This document shows positions 1-9,805 of a stretch of 52,648 bases of DNA, piece after piece. The notes under the pieces are model-generated. The model worked only from the letters and a program-made list of their open reading frames with translations, made no database searches and had not been told where the DNA came from. A program made the position numbers and the translations under genes. Numbering within the stretch: position 1 is the stretch's first letter; each line of letters begins with the position of its first letter. Source of the DNA: Chlamydiia bacterium (GTDB lineage Bacteria > Chlamydiota > Chlamydiia > Chlamydiales > JAAZZY01); assembly GCA_014239035.1 (NCBI GenBank), contig JAAZZY010000001.1, forward strand, positions 1 to 52,648. The letters run 5' to 3'.

Positions 1-3000
1 ATTTCTCATTTTATCCTCAGCTTTTTTGTCAGTTTCGTGCATCATCAATATTTTATATAAGAACTCTGATGAATTGACCTCTAACTCAACAAAATCAAAA
101 ACTAAATCCTCTTCATGTTCCATGCTTACATGGTCTTTAGTTTTCTTATGGTAGTTAAAACCTGTACCACCTGGGATAATGTGTCCGATGATGATGTTTT
201 CTTTAAATCCTAATAAATAATCAGTCTTAGCTTCACACGCAGCTTCTGCTAAGATACGTGTCGTATCTTGGAAAGATGCAGCTGATAAGAATGAATCTGT
301 ACCAAGCGAAGCTTTGGTAATACCCAGAAGAATTGGGAAAGCTTGGGCAGGTTTGCCACCTTCCTCAATTATCTTCTCATTCTCAGTGTGAAATCTTTTT
401 TTGTTCACATCTTCACCATATAGGAAAGTTGTGTCACCTGGATCACTGATCCTAACTTTTCTAAGCATCTGACGTACAATAATTTCAACATGCTTATCAT
501 TAATATCAACACCTTGAAGGCGATATACTTCTTGAACCTGATTTACAATGTATCTTTGAAGCTCTCTTACACCGCATATCTCTAGTATTTCATGAGGAAC
601 GACTAGTCCATCTGTGAGCTGTTGCCCTTTAACGACATGGTCACCTTTTTGAACAATTAGGTGCTTGGATAATGGAATAAGGTGTTCTTCTTCCATCATG
701 GTAACTTCGTCTCTAACAACAACGATACGCTTATTTTTCTGAACGCCTTTAAAATCTAGAATACCATCAATTTTAGCAATTTCAGAAGCCATCTTAGGTT
801 TTCTTGCTTCGAATAACTCCGCTACACGAGGAAGACCACCGGTTATATCCTTAGTCTTAATTGCACCACGAGGAATACGAGCTAGTATAGAACCAGCCTT
901 AGCATGTTGACTCTCAGAAACAGAAATGACAGCTGCAGCTGGAAGAGAATAACTACCCACAAGATCAGTGAATTCTTTATCACTATAAATAGCAATCTCA
1001 GGGTGGAGCTCTCCACGATGTTGCTTCACGACAAACTCTACTTGTCCTGTTTTTTTATTAACGTCTTTCTCTGTAGATAACCCTTCAACTAAATCTTCAT
1101 ATTTAACATACCCAGGACGATCACAGATAATCGGGACATTGTGCTGTTCCCATTCTACAATCTTACTTTTTTTCTTAACGGCCATTCCATCAGAAATTAA
1201 AATTTTAGAACCTAGTTCTAGCATAAACGTTTGCTGAGGTTCAATAGACTTAGTTTTAAGCAGAGCCTTATATTCCTCTAGAGGACGGTTTTCATCCTTG
1301 ACGACATGCAGGGCTCCATTTTTGTTAAGTACCAACACGTCTCCATGTTCATTTTCAACTGTGCGAACATCCTCAAGTACAACTATACCATCTTTATCAG
1401 CGATAAGTTCTGGGGAAGCACTTGCAGACGCGATACCACCTAAGTGGAACGTTCTCATAGTAAGCTGTGTTCCTGGTTCACCAATTGACTGAGCAGCTAT
1501 GATACCTACAGCCTCACCTTCTCCAACAAGCTTACCGTTAGCAAGATTTGTACCATAACACTTAGAACAGACACCCATTTTAGACTCACAGGTCAATGGA
1601 GATCTGAGCTTTAGTATTTCTATACCCGCATCTGCAATAACTTTAGCTTGCTTATGTGAAATTAAATCACCACTTTTACCCAGTAATTTTGTCTTATCAC
1701 CCGGCTGGTAAATATCATCACAAAGAACTCGACCGTAAATACGGTCCTGAAGTGGAAGAAGTTCTTCTTGACCTTGTTTAATTGCCAAAACTTCAATTCC
1801 GTTAAGTGTTTCACAGTCAAAATCTGTAACAATAACTTCTTGGGCAACATCAACAAGACGTCTTGTAAGGTAACCCGAGTCCGCAGTTTTTAACGCTGTA
1901 TCTGATAGACCTTTACGAGCACCGTGAGATGAAATTGAATACTCTAGTACAGTCAAACCTTCTCTAAAGTTTGAAGTAATGGGAGATTCAATAATTGCTC
2001 CCGATGGTTTTGCCATCAATCCTCTTAAAGCACCAAGCTGTTTAACCTGTGATTTGTTACCACGTGCTCCTGAATCCAACATCATAAATAAGGGATTCAT
2101 TTGGCAATCTTTAACTTGTTGAATACTTGCAAAAAGTTCATCTGAAATTTTGTCCGTTACCTCAGTCCAAGTTGTAATAACTTTGGACTTTCGTTCCCCG
2201 TCTGTGATAATTCCAGCTTCGTATTGTTTTTTGACAGCTTCTACTTTCTCGTGCCCAGCATCAATCATGCCAGCTTTACTGTCTGGAATAGGTATATCAC
2301 ATACTCCCATCGATATTGCTGATTTAGTAGCTTCTTTAAAACCGAGGTTTTTCAGATTATCTAAAAAGCGAACTGTCTCTTCAAGACCAACTCTTTTATA
2401 GCAGTCTAAAATAAGCTGTTCAACTCTCTTAGAAGGAAGGCAATAGTTTTGGAAGCCTAACTTCTCAGGTACAATATTATTGAAAATAACACGACCAGGC
2501 GTTGTTTCAATAATACCCGATTTTAGACGAACCCTTATTCTTTCATGAATATGGAGACCACGGCCAGTATTTTTTTGTATATTTGATTCTTTTGCATCTT
2601 TAATCGGCACGCTAAAGCTATCAGCTGCATGTAATGCTAAGAGCACTTCTTCCATGTCCCCAAAGACTTTAATTTTGTTACCGTATACTTCTGGATCATA
2701 TAGAGGATCAAGCATCAAGTAATAAAGCCCTAGAGTCATATCTTGTCCTGGAATAGCTACCGGTTTACCAGATGATGGTAAAAATATATTATCTGGAGAC
2801 ATCATTAAGACTTTTGCCTCAATTTGAGCTTCTATAGAAAGTGGTACGTGGACAGCCATCATATCACCATCAAAGTCGGCGTTAAATGCTTTAGTAACTA
2901 GAGGGTGAATTCTAATCGCTTTTCCTTCAATCAAGATTGGCTCAAAAGCTTGGATTCCTAAACGGTGCAATGTAGGTGCACGGTTGAGTAGGATTGGGTG

Positions 3001-4242
3001 TCCTTTAATAATTTCTTCTAAGACATCCCAAACAACAGTCTCTTGTCTTTGAATCATTTTTTTTGCTGATCTAATCGTATATACATGTCCCAAATCTTTT
3101 AACCTTCTTACAATAAAAGGTTCAAAAAGTTCTAGGGCCATTTGCTTAGGCAAACCACACTGGTTAAACTTAAGATCAGGACCAACCATAATTACAGAAC
3201 GACCTGAATAGTCAACACGTTTACCCAATAGATTTTGTCTAAAACGTCCCGTTTTACCTTTGAGCATTTCCGATAATGATTTTAGAGGTCGGTTTCCAGC
3301 TCCCATAACAGGATGACCATGTCTTCCGTTATCAAATAGAGCATCTACAGCTTCTTGAAGCATTCTCTTCTCGTTTCTGATAATCACATCAGGAGTTTTA
3401 AGCTTCAAAATAGATTTCAAACGATTATTTCTATTGATTACTCGTCTATATAAATCATTTAAATCGGATGTAGCAAAACGCCCTCCATCTAGTGGTACAA
3501 GAGGTCTTAGATCTGGAGGAATTACTGGAACACAACTTAAGACCATCCAATCTGGATCATTACTAGAACATAAAAAGCTTTCGATAATCTTAAGTCTTTT
3601 AGCAATCTTCATCCTAGCTTGCATAGATTTAGTCTTTTTAAGCTTAGTTTTGAGTTCCTGAAGAATAATTTTAAGATCTTCAGTGTTCAAAAGATCTCTA
3701 ACAGCCTCACCACCCATTTGGGCTTTGAATGAACCAGCGCCCCAACGCTCTACAGCTTCTCGATATTCAATGTCGTTAAGAAGTTGTTTTCTATCAAGCT
3801 CTGTCTCACCTGGATCTATGACAACATATTCTTCATAGTAAATGATCTTTTCTAATTCGCCTCCAGATAGACCTAATACATTTCCAATTCTGGATGGCAT
3901 AGTTTTGAAAAACCAAATATGGACAACAGGTACAGCAAGGTCAATGTGCGCCATTCTTTCTCGACGTACTTTTGAGAGAGTTACCTCTACACCGCAACGG
4001 TCACAGACAATACCTTTGTGTTTAATTTTTTTGTACTTACCACAAGCACATTCCCAATCTTTTGTTGGGCCAAAAATCTTCTCGCAAAAAAGGCCACCTT
4101 TTTCAGGCTTAAAAGTTCTGTAGTTAATAGTTTCTGGCTTTTTAATTTCGCCACGAGACCATGAACTACGAATAGTATCATCTGATGCTATTCCAATTGT
4201 AATCTTATCAAATCCAATTTCCTGTAGATCCTGTTCTTGCAT
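1..4242 (-). CDS. rpoC: RNA polymerase beta' subunit, 3' end cut by window edge
   Basis: Catalytic beta' subunit of DNA-dependent RNA polymerase. The frame is open for 1414 codons from ATG at 4242 to the window edge with no stop, so the C-terminus is missing; bacterial beta' is about 1400 residues, so only a little should be lost. Visible landmarks are the N-terminal zinc site (CxC near residue 70 and CDRCGVE about 16 residues later), the Mg-binding NADFDGD motif at 2863-2883 (residues 454-460, close to the E. coli position), and the second zinc region CESKMGVCSKCYG followed upstream on the map by MRTFHLGG (about 1460-1600). A good ribosome site (AGGAG, about 6 bases upstream) supports the start. 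It lies 25 bases after rpoB, as in the standard rpoBC operon. Identification is certain; only the end is unknown. Confidence 0.98.
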   Translation of the reverse strand, partial: MQEQDLQEIGFDKITIGIASDDTIRSSWSRGEIKKPETINYRTFKPEKGGLFCEKIFGPTKDWECACGKYKKIKHKGIVCDRCGVEVTLSKVRRERMAHIDLAVPVVHIWFFKTMPSRIGNVLGLSGGELEKIIYYEEYVVIDPGETELDRKQLLNDIEYREAVERWGAGSFKAQMGGEAVRDLLNTEDLKIILQELKTKLKKTKSMQARMKIAKRLKIIESFLCSSNDPDWMVLSCVPVIPPDLRPLVPLDGGRFATSDLNDLYRRVINRNNRLKSILKLKTPDVIIRNEKRMLQEAVDALFDNGRHGHPVMGAGNRPLKSLSEMLKGKTGRFRQNLLGKRVDYSGRSVIMVGPDLKFNQCGLPKQMALELFEPFIVRRLKDLGHVYTIRSAKKMIQRQETVVWDVLEEIIKGHPILLNRAPTLHRLGIQAFEPILIEGKAIRIHPLVTKAFNADFDGDMMAVHVPLSIEAQIEAKVLMMSPDNIFLPSSGKPVAIPGQDMTLGLYYLMLDPLYDPEVYGNKIKVFGDMEEVLLALHAADSFSVPIKDAKESNIQKNTGRGLHIHERIRVRLKSGIIETTPGRVIFNNIVPEKLGFQNYCLPSKRVEQLILDCYKRVGLEETVRFLDNLKNLGFKEATKSAISMGVCDIPIPDSKAGMIDAGHEKVEAVKKQYEAGIITDGERKSKVITTWTEVTDKISDELFASIQQVKDCQMNPLFMMLDSGARGNKSQVKQLGALRGLMAKPSGAIIESPITSNFREGLTVLEYSISSHGARKGLSDTALKTADSGYLTRRLVDVAQEVIVTDFDCETLNGIEVLAIKQGQEELLPLQDRIYGRVLCDDIYQPGDKTKLLGKSGDLISHKQAKVIADAGIEILKLRSPLTCESKMGVCSKCYGTNLANGKLVGEGEAVGIIAAQSIGEPGTQLTMRTFHLGGIASASASPELIADKDGIVVLEDVRTVENEHGDVLVLNKNGALHVVKDENRPLEEYKALLKTKSIEPQQTFMLELGSKILISDGMAVKKKSKIVEWEQHNVPIICDRPGYVKYEDLVEGLSTEKDVNKKTGQVEFVVKQHRGELHPEIAIYSDKEFTDLVGSYSLPAAAVISVSESQHAKAGSILARIPRGAIKTKDITGGLPRVAELFEARKPKMASEIAKIDGILDFKGVQKNKRIVVVRDEVTMMEEEHLIPLSKHLIVQKGDHVVKGQQLTDGLVVPHEILEICGVRELQRYIVNQVQEVYRLQGVDINDKHVEIIVRQMLRKVRISDPGDTTFLYGEDVNKKRFHTENEKIIEEGGKPAQAFPILLGITKASLGTDSFLSAASFQDTTRILAEAACEAKTDYLLGFKENIIIGHIIPGGTGFNYHKKTKDHVSMEHEEDLVFDFVELEVNSSEFLYKILMMHETDKKAEDKMRN

Positions 4243-4267
4243 TCTTATCTCCTGAAAAGATTATTTA

Positions 4268-7200
4268 CTATTTTTCATCTAAAGTTTTAGCCTGAATATT
4301 TAGAGCTAAACCTTGAATTTCTTTTACAAGTACGTTAAACGACTCTGGTGTTCCTGCTTGAAGCAAGTTTTCACCTTTTACAATCGATTCGTAAATGCGT
4401 GTTCTACCAGCTACATCATCTGATTTAACTGTTAACATTTCTTGGAGTAAGTGAGCGACGCCATAAGCTTCTAATGCCCACACTTCCATCTCTCCAAAGC
4501 GCTGTCCACCCATCTGAGCTTTACCACCCAATGGCTGCTGAGTTACAAGCGAGTAAGGACCGATAGATCTTGCGTGAATTTTATCTGCAACAAGGTGAGC
4601 AAGTTTTAGCATATAGATATATCCTACAACAACTTTGTTATCGTACAATTCACCGCTTCTTCCATCACTTAAATGAAACTTACCAGTCTCTTCAAGGTTC
4701 TGTTCACGCATCATCTCCCAGATTTTATCTTCAGAGTAGCCTTCAAAGACGGGAGACTTGATGTGTATACCTGCTTTTTTCGCAGCAAATCCAAGTTGCG
4801 TTTCCAAGAGCTGTCCAATGTTCATACGTGAAGGAACACCTAGTGGATTAAGAATAATCTCAATAGGTTGTCCATTATCCATATATGGCATATCAGCTTC
4901 TGGTACGATACAAGAGACCACACCTTTGTTACCGTGACGGCCTGCCATCTTATCACCAACTTGAAGTTTACGCTTAGTTGCGATGTAGACTTTGACTTGT
5001 CGAATGATACCAGGATCTAGCTCTGTATCGCCTTTTCGGGTGTATTCAAGGTCACTTTTCTTCTGCATCTTCAGTTTTTCAAGATTGATTTCAAAATCTC
5101 TTAAGATAGCTTTAAGCAATCTATAGATTTCATTTTCCTGCATTATGAGGTTTTCGACACTTTCATCCTCTAGAAGACCTAGTTTATCTTGTGAAATCAC
5201 TTCTTGGTCATCAATGATAATTTCAGCAGTCTTACGGTGAACGATTGGCCCAGGAGCTTTTTCATTCATCAAAAGTGCACCCAGTCTATCTCGGCGCTCA
5301 TCATAGAGCTGATCTAGTTTGAGTTTAAACTCCTTATGAATGTCCTTAAGTCTATTTGTCTCTTCAACGAGCTCATCATCAGTTTTAGAGAGTCTGTCAC
5401 GTCTGCTAAAGACTTTGACATCCATAACTACACCTTCAGTTCCTGGAGGTACAGCAAGTGATGCATCTTTTACATCAGCTGCTTTTTCTCCAAAAATTGC
5501 ACGGAGCAGTCTTTCCTCTGGAGCTAATTCAGTCTCAGTTTTTGGAGTAATCTTTCCAACTAAGATATCTCCAGATTTGACTTCTGCACCAACACGAATG
5601 ATTCCATCTTCACCGAGGTTAGCTAAAGCTTCTTCAGAAACGTTTGGAATATCACGAGTAATCTCTTCTTTTCCTAACTTCGTATCCCGAGCAGTAACTT
5701 CAAACTCTTGTAAGTAAAGAGATGTGTAGTAGTCTTCTTTAACGAGCCTTTCAGAGATGATGATCGCATCCTCGTAGTTATAACCACACCAAGGCATGAA
5801 TGCTACTAAGACGTTTTTACCGAGGGCTACTTCTCCACAGTCTGTTGCAGCTCCATCTGCTATAATGTCTCCTGCCTTAATGTTATCTCCCATTTGACAT
5901 ATTGGAGTTTGATTTATGGCAGTTCCATTGTTTGAACGTAAAAACTTCTTAAGTTGATATGTTTTCTCTTCGTCTGAAGAGCGTGTAGAGGCAATAGTAA
6001 TTCTATGGCCATCGACACTTTTAACTGTACCGTCCATGTCTGCGACTACTACTGCACGTGAGTCACGCGCCGCTCTAATCTCTACACCAGTTCCTACTAT
6101 TGGAGACTCAGTTTTGAGAAGAGGTACCGCCTGACGTTGCATATTTGTTCCCATCAAGGCGCGGTTCGCATCGTCATGCTCCAAGAAAGGAATAAGGCTT
6201 GTCACAATTGAAACAAGTTGCTTAGAAGACACATCCATGTGTGTGACTTTCTCTGTCTCAATTTCAATAGGTTCCCCACGATGACGAGCTCCACAAAGAG
6301 ACTCTTTGAACATCTTGTATTCATCTAGAACTGTTGATGGTTGAGCTATAATGCATTTCTCTTCTTGGTCAGCAGTCATGTACTCAATTTCTTCAGTGAC
6401 TACGTTATCTTTGACTATTAGATATGGAGTTTCAATAAATCCAAATTCATTAATCTTTGCATAAGCTGCAAGCGAAGTTATCAAACCAATGTTTGGTCCT
6501 TCAGGTGTTTCTGTTGGACATATTCTACCATAATGACTTGGATGAACATCACGAACTTCAAAACCCGCTCTTTCTCTATTTAACCCACCAGGTCCCAATG
6601 CTGAGAGCCTTCTTTTGTGTGTAAGTTCAGCGACTGGGTTAACTTGATCCATAAACTGAGAAAGCTGAGAGCGCCCGAAGAAATCTTTTAATATACCTGC
6701 AAGTCCTTTTGCAGAGACAATTTTTCCAGGAGTTAGAGTATCGGATGAAAAATCAAATAAATTCATTCTCTCACGAATGATTTTTTCCATTTTTGCAAGG
6801 CCGACTCTGCACTGATTTTGAATAAGCTCACCTACTGAACGAACGCGCCTATTTCCTAGGTGATCTATGTCATCAATATAGGTAGAGTCATCACCAGCTT
6901 TAAGTTTAATGAGGTACTTTAGAGCCTCAATAATATCTTCTTTAGTCAGTGTTACATTCTCTAAAGTCTCATCGTTTACAGGAAAGTTCAATTTTGTATT
7001 TAGCTTATAACGACCCACTCTTCCAAGATTGTAACGTTTTGGATCAAAGAATAGTCTCATCATAAGTGAACGAGCATTTGAGAGTGTCGCAGGCTCACCT
7101 GGTCTAATTTTACGATAAAAGTCTTTAAGTGCAGACTCATAAGAATCTGAAGTGTCTTTTGCAAGCATTTTGATAATAGGAGAATTCTCATCAGCATCTT

Positions 7201-8032
7201 CAGCAATTCTCACCATTTTAACGCCAGCATCTAGCATCCTTTTGAGCATTGCAGTGGTTAGTTTCTCAGCTGCTTTACCAAAAAAGACTCCTGAGTCTTC
7301 ATCAACTACATCTTCAGCGAGTATTTTCCCTACAAGCTGAACAAAATCTTTCTCAGACTTAACTTTGACTTTTCTAGTGCTAAAGAATTCTTCTAGGATA
7401 TCTGCATCAGATGAATACCCAAGCGTTCTAATGAATGAAGTGGCTAAGATCTTTCTTCTGCGCTTCTTTCTGTCGATGTAGATATATACAAAATCATTAG
7501 GATCAGAAATAGCTTCAAGCCAACTTCCTCTATAGGGAATAATTTTAAACGTATAAAGATTTATTCCTTTTGGATGCTTCTCTTGCTCAAATGAAATACC
7601 TGGTGATCTGTGAAGCTGAGATACTACCACTCTTTCAGCACCATTTATGATAAATGTACCCTTGTCAGTCATTATGGGAATAGTTCCCATATAAACTTCT
7701 TCTTCTTTAATTCCCGTTTCATCCGTTAGTCTAAAACGAGCTTTAAGGACTACATTTAGAGTAATTCCACGTCGAATGCACTCATCTGCGGTATACTTTG
7801 GTGATCCCAAGCTATAGGATAGAAATTCTAGGATTGTTTTGTCGTTGTAGGTCTTGATAGGAAAGACTTCGGTAAAAACCTCTTGCAGCCCTACATTAAG
7901 TCTTTCAATAGGCAGCTTATCTGCTTGGAGAAATTCATTGTAGGATTTTAATTGAACTTCGATCAAATTCGGTAAGTCAATGATCTCTTCTTTCTCTTTA
8001 AAACCCTTTCTTTGGGGTGGCTTTTTTAACAT
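4268..8032 (-). CDS. rpoB: RNA polymerase beta subunit
   Basis: Beta subunit of RNA polymerase, 1254 residues, close to the chlamydial length. Conserved blocks include the rifampicin-pocket region (GRSQLSQFMDQ, then THKRRLSALGPGGL) and the active-site block KMAGRHGNKGVVS with downstream NPLGVPSRMNIGQ. The pocket residues equivalent to E. coli D516, H526 and S531 are the usual wild-type ones. The frame could be extended 19 codons upstream to 8089, but that piece lies inside an intercistronic hairpin and is not conserved. ATG at 8032 (MLKKPPQRKGF) is preceded by AAAGGGAG and was chosen. It sits between rplL and rpoC in the conserved operon. Confidence 0.98.
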   Translation of the reverse strand: MLKKPPQRKGFKEKEEIIDLPNLIEVQLKSYNEFLQADKLPIERLNVGLQEVFTEVFPIKTYNDKTILEFLSYSLGSPKYTADECIRRGITLNVVLKARFRLTDETGIKEEEVYMGTIPIMTDKGTFIINGAERVVVSQLHRSPGISFEQEKHPKGINLYTFKIIPYRGSWLEAISDPNDFVYIYIDRKKRRRKILATSFIRTLGYSSDADILEEFFSTRKVKVKSEKDFVQLVGKILAEDVVDEDSGVFFGKAAEKLTTAMLKRMLDAGVKMVRIAEDADENSPIIKMLAKDTSDSYESALKDFYRKIRPGEPATLSNARSLMMRLFFDPKRYNLGRVGRYKLNTKLNFPVNDETLENVTLTKEDIIEALKYLIKLKAGDDSTYIDDIDHLGNRRVRSVGELIQNQCRVGLAKMEKIIRERMNLFDFSSDTLTPGKIVSAKGLAGILKDFFGRSQLSQFMDQVNPVAELTHKRRLSALGPGGLNRERAGFEVRDVHPSHYGRICPTETPEGPNIGLITSLAAYAKINEFGFIETPYLIVKDNVVTEEIEYMTADQEEKCIIAQPSTVLDEYKMFKESLCGARHRGEPIEIETEKVTHMDVSSKQLVSIVTSLIPFLEHDDANRALMGTNMQRQAVPLLKTESPIVGTGVEIRAARDSRAVVVADMDGTVKSVDGHRITIASTRSSDEEKTYQLKKFLRSNNGTAINQTPICQMGDNIKAGDIIADGAATDCGEVALGKNVLVAFMPWCGYNYEDAIIISERLVKEDYYTSLYLQEFEVTARDTKLGKEEITRDIPNVSEEALANLGEDGIIRVGAEVKSGDILVGKITPKTETELAPEERLLRAIFGEKAADVKDASLAVPPGTEGVVMDVKVFSRRDRLSKTDDELVEETNRLKDIHKEFKLKLDQLYDERRDRLGALLMNEKAPGPIVHRKTAEIIIDDQEVISQDKLGLLEDESVENLIMQENEIYRLLKAILRDFEINLEKLKMQKKSDLEYTRKGDTELDPGIIRQVKVYIATKRKLQVGDKMAGRHGNKGVVSCIVPEADMPYMDNGQPIEIILNPLGVPSRMNIGQLLETQLGFAAKKAGIHIKSPVFEGYSEDKIWEMMREQNLEETGKFHLSDGRSGELYDNKVVVGYIYMLKLAHLVADKIHARSIGPYSLVTQQPLGGKAQMGGQRFGEMEVWALEAYGVAHLLQEMLTVKSDDVAGRTRIYESIVKGENLLQAGTPESFNVLVKEIQGLALNIQAKTLDEK

Positions 8033-8072
8033 AAGGCTCCCTTTACTCCCTAAAAATGTGTGTATGCAGTAA

Positions 8073-8103
8073 CAATCGAGCACAAGCATGCTGCGCTCGA
8101 TTG
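8073..8103 (-). promoter_or_regulatory. rplL-rpoB intercistronic hairpin (attenuator or RNase III-type site)
   Basis: A perfect 9-bp stem (CAATCGAGC at 8073-8081 with GCTCGATTG at 8095-8103) encloses a 13-base loop that itself holds the palindrome AGCATGCT. It lies in the 96-base gap between rplL and rpoB. No U-run follows on the minus strand, so it is not a plain terminator. In E. coli the same gap carries an attenuator and an RNase III processing site that lower RpoBC output relative to L7/L12; a similar role is inferred here from position only. Confidence 0.6.
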
Positions 8104-8128
8104 AGTAATTATAAAAAGAAACTAAATC

Positions 8129-8512
8129 TTAAAGACCTTTAAGCGTTGCTTTTGCACCAGCGCCTTCAACTTTCTTCAGAATCTCTTCAGCTTCAGCTTT
8201 TGGAGCAGTGTCTTTGAGCACTTTTGGAGCTCCTTCAACTAATTCTTTTGCTTCTTTTAGTCCAAGCCCTGTAACTTCACGAACTACTTTAATAATCGCT
8301 ATTTTTTTATCAGCAGGAAATTCAGTTAAAGTTACTTCAAAATCAGTAGACTCTTCAACTTCAGCAGCAGCTGCACTTGCAGGTGCAGCAGCAACAACTT
8401 GAGCAGCTGCAGCAGCTTTAACGCCCCACTTATCTTCTAAAGCTGTTTTAAGGTCTGACAGTTCCAACACTGTTAACTTACTTAACTCTTCTACTAACTT
8501 TTCTTTATCCAC
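8129..8512 (-). CDS. rplL: 50S ribosomal protein L7/L12
   Basis: Stalk protein of the large ribosomal subunit that recruits translational GTPases. It has 127 residues with the usual layout: N-terminal dimerisation helices (to about residue 33), an Ala-rich hinge (about 34-52), and the C-terminal factor-binding domain (FEVTLTEFPADKKIAIIKVVRE, GLGLKEAKELVE). The start is GTG at 8512 with GAGG about 8 bases upstream; there is no better ATG. It is followed by a hairpin and then rpoB. The preceding spacer from rplJ holds two inverted repeats. Confidence 0.97.
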   Translation of the reverse strand: MDKEKLVEELSKLTVLELSDLKTALEDKWGVKAAAAAQVVAAAPASAAAAEVEESTDFEVTLTEFPADKKIAIIKVVREVTGLGLKEAKELVEGAPKVLKDTAPKAEAEEILKKVEGAGAKATLKGL

Positions 8513-8527
8513 AGTTTTACCTCATCG

Positions 8528-8564
8528 TTCTATTGAATAGAATTTAATACCCCAATATTAGGGG
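8528..8564. repeat. two small inverted repeats in the rplJ-rplL spacer
   Basis: The 64-base gap between rplJ and rplL holds TTCTATT-g-AATAGAA (8528-8542, 7-bp arms) and CCCC-AATATTA-GGGG (8550-8564). In the transcript these come just before the rplL ribosome site. They could affect L7/L12 translation or mRNA processing, but the arms are short and no function is shown. Confidence 0.35.
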
Positions 8565-8576
8565 AAAATTTATTTG

Positions 8577-9095
8577 TTAACTTTGTTCTTGTTTAGCTTT
8601 GTTGTCTAAACAGTAAATGATACTAGTGAGCAATGACTCAAATGTACTTAATGTTTGAGACATTGGAGCTTCTAGTGTTCCAACAAACTGAGCACGCATC
8701 TCTTCGAGATTTGGCAGTTCAGATAATTTAATAACACTTGCTTTGTCATAGAGTTTTCCCTCAATAAACCCAGCTAGAATCTCCATATTATCTGAATCTT
8801 TGCTGAAATTTCTAACTTGTTTTGCAGCAGAAATATAATCTTCATCTGCAATAACTATACCAATGTGTCCTTGTAGAGTTTCTCTTTTAAACTCCACACC
8901 ACTTGCTTCTTCAGCAGCTTTTATAAAAACTCTTTTAGGGACAACTTCAAAGTCGCTTCCAGACTCAGTGATAGCTTTTCTGAAGTCATTCATATCATTG
9001 GCTGAAAAGGATTGATATTGAGTAACTATAAAAGCTTTTGCTGATTCAATTTTTGACTTTAAGTCATCTAATAAATATTGTTTTTCTTCTCTCAT
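8577..9095 (-). CDS. rplJ: 50S ribosomal protein L10
   Basis: L10 anchors the L7/L12 stalk to the ribosome. It has 172 residues, typical for the family, beginning MREEKQYLLDDLKSKIESAK and carrying the family features of an early AFIVTQYQ strand and an F-x-VVPKRVF-like segment. ATG at 9095 has a purine-rich AAAGAGA upstream. It lies 9 bases after rplA and upstream of rplL in the standard order. In E. coli the L10-L12 complex represses its own mRNA; nothing in the sequence here proves that. Confidence 0.97.
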   Translation of the reverse strand: MREEKQYLLDDLKSKIESAKAFIVTQYQSFSANDMNDFRKAITESGSDFEVVPKRVFIKAAEEASGVEFKRETLQGHIGIVIADEDYISAAKQVRNFSKDSDNMEILAGFIEGKLYDKASVIKLSELPNLEEMRAQFVGTLEAPMSQTLSTFESLLTSIIYCLDNKAKQEQS

Positions 9096-9104
9096 GACGT
9101 CTCT

Positions 9105-9803
9105 TTAATTAGTTGCTACTTCTCTAAGATTAATTTTGAAACCGGGACCCATCGTTGATGCCAAACTTATCGTTTGTACATAGGTTCCTTTTGAAGCTGA
9201 TGGTTTTGCTTTAACAATAGCAGAAATTAGTTCTCTGATATTCTCTAAGAGCTTCTCTTTACTAAATGACAGTTTACCAACGCCGTTGTTAATAACAGCA
9301 TTTTTATCTACTTTGTATTCAATCTTACCTGCTTTTATTTCACTTACCGCTTTTGTAATATCAGTTGTGACAGTGCCGGCTTTAGGAGTAGGCATTAAAC
9401 CTCTTGGCCCCAAAATTCTTGCAAGCTTGCCGATTTCTCTCATCATATCAGGTGTTGCAATGACTGCATCAAAGTCTAACCAACCACCTTGAATCTTCTT
9501 GAAGAATTCATCATCTCCAGCATAGTCAGCACCAGCATCTAATGCTTCTTGTACTTTTTCACCCTTTGCAATGACTAAAACTCTAATTTTTTTTCCTGTT
9601 CCATTTGGAAGACTTACAGTTCCTCTGACAAGCTGGTCAGCTTTCTTCGGGTCTACTCCAAGCTTCATAGAAATTTCAAGAGTTTGATCAAATTTAACCT
9701 GAGGACATTTTTGAAGTAGTTCAACTGCTTCATCAAGATCATATTGTTTTTCTTCGTCATGAAGCTTATAAGCTTCCTTCATTCTTTTACTCGTGCGTCC
9801 CAT
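9105..9803 (-). CDS. rplA: 50S ribosomal protein L1
   Basis: L1, the mobile stalk protein that binds 23S rRNA and helps release deacylated tRNA. It has 232 residues, the normal length. The L1 signature is visible as KAGTVTTDI near the middle, with GPRGLMPTPKAG just before it, and the end has the usual GPGFKINL. ATG at 9803 follows AGAGGGTGA. The gene starts 2 bases after the rplK stop, so the two are almost certainly translationally coupled, as in other L11 operons. Confidence 0.98.
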   Translation of the reverse strand: MGRTSKRMKEAYKLHDEEKQYDLDEAVELLQKCPQVKFDQTLEISMKLGVDPKKADQLVRGTVSLPNGTGKKIRVLVIAKGEKVQEALDAGADYAGDDEFFKKIQGGWLDFDAVIATPDMMREIGKLARILGPRGLMPTPKAGTVTTDITKAVSEIKAGKIEYKVDKNAVINNGVGKLSFSKEKLLENIRELISAIVKAKPSASKGTYVQTISLASTMGPGFKINLREVATN

Positions 9804-9805
9804 AA

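Noticed and set aside
5340..5717. 125-residue Ser/Thr-rich frame on the plus strand
   Set aside because: Lies wholly inside rpoB on the other strand and has low-complexity composition.
8033..8089. Upstream extension of rpoB by 19 codons
   Set aside because: It lies in the intercistronic hairpin region, is not conserved, and the ATG at 8032 has a good ribosome site.
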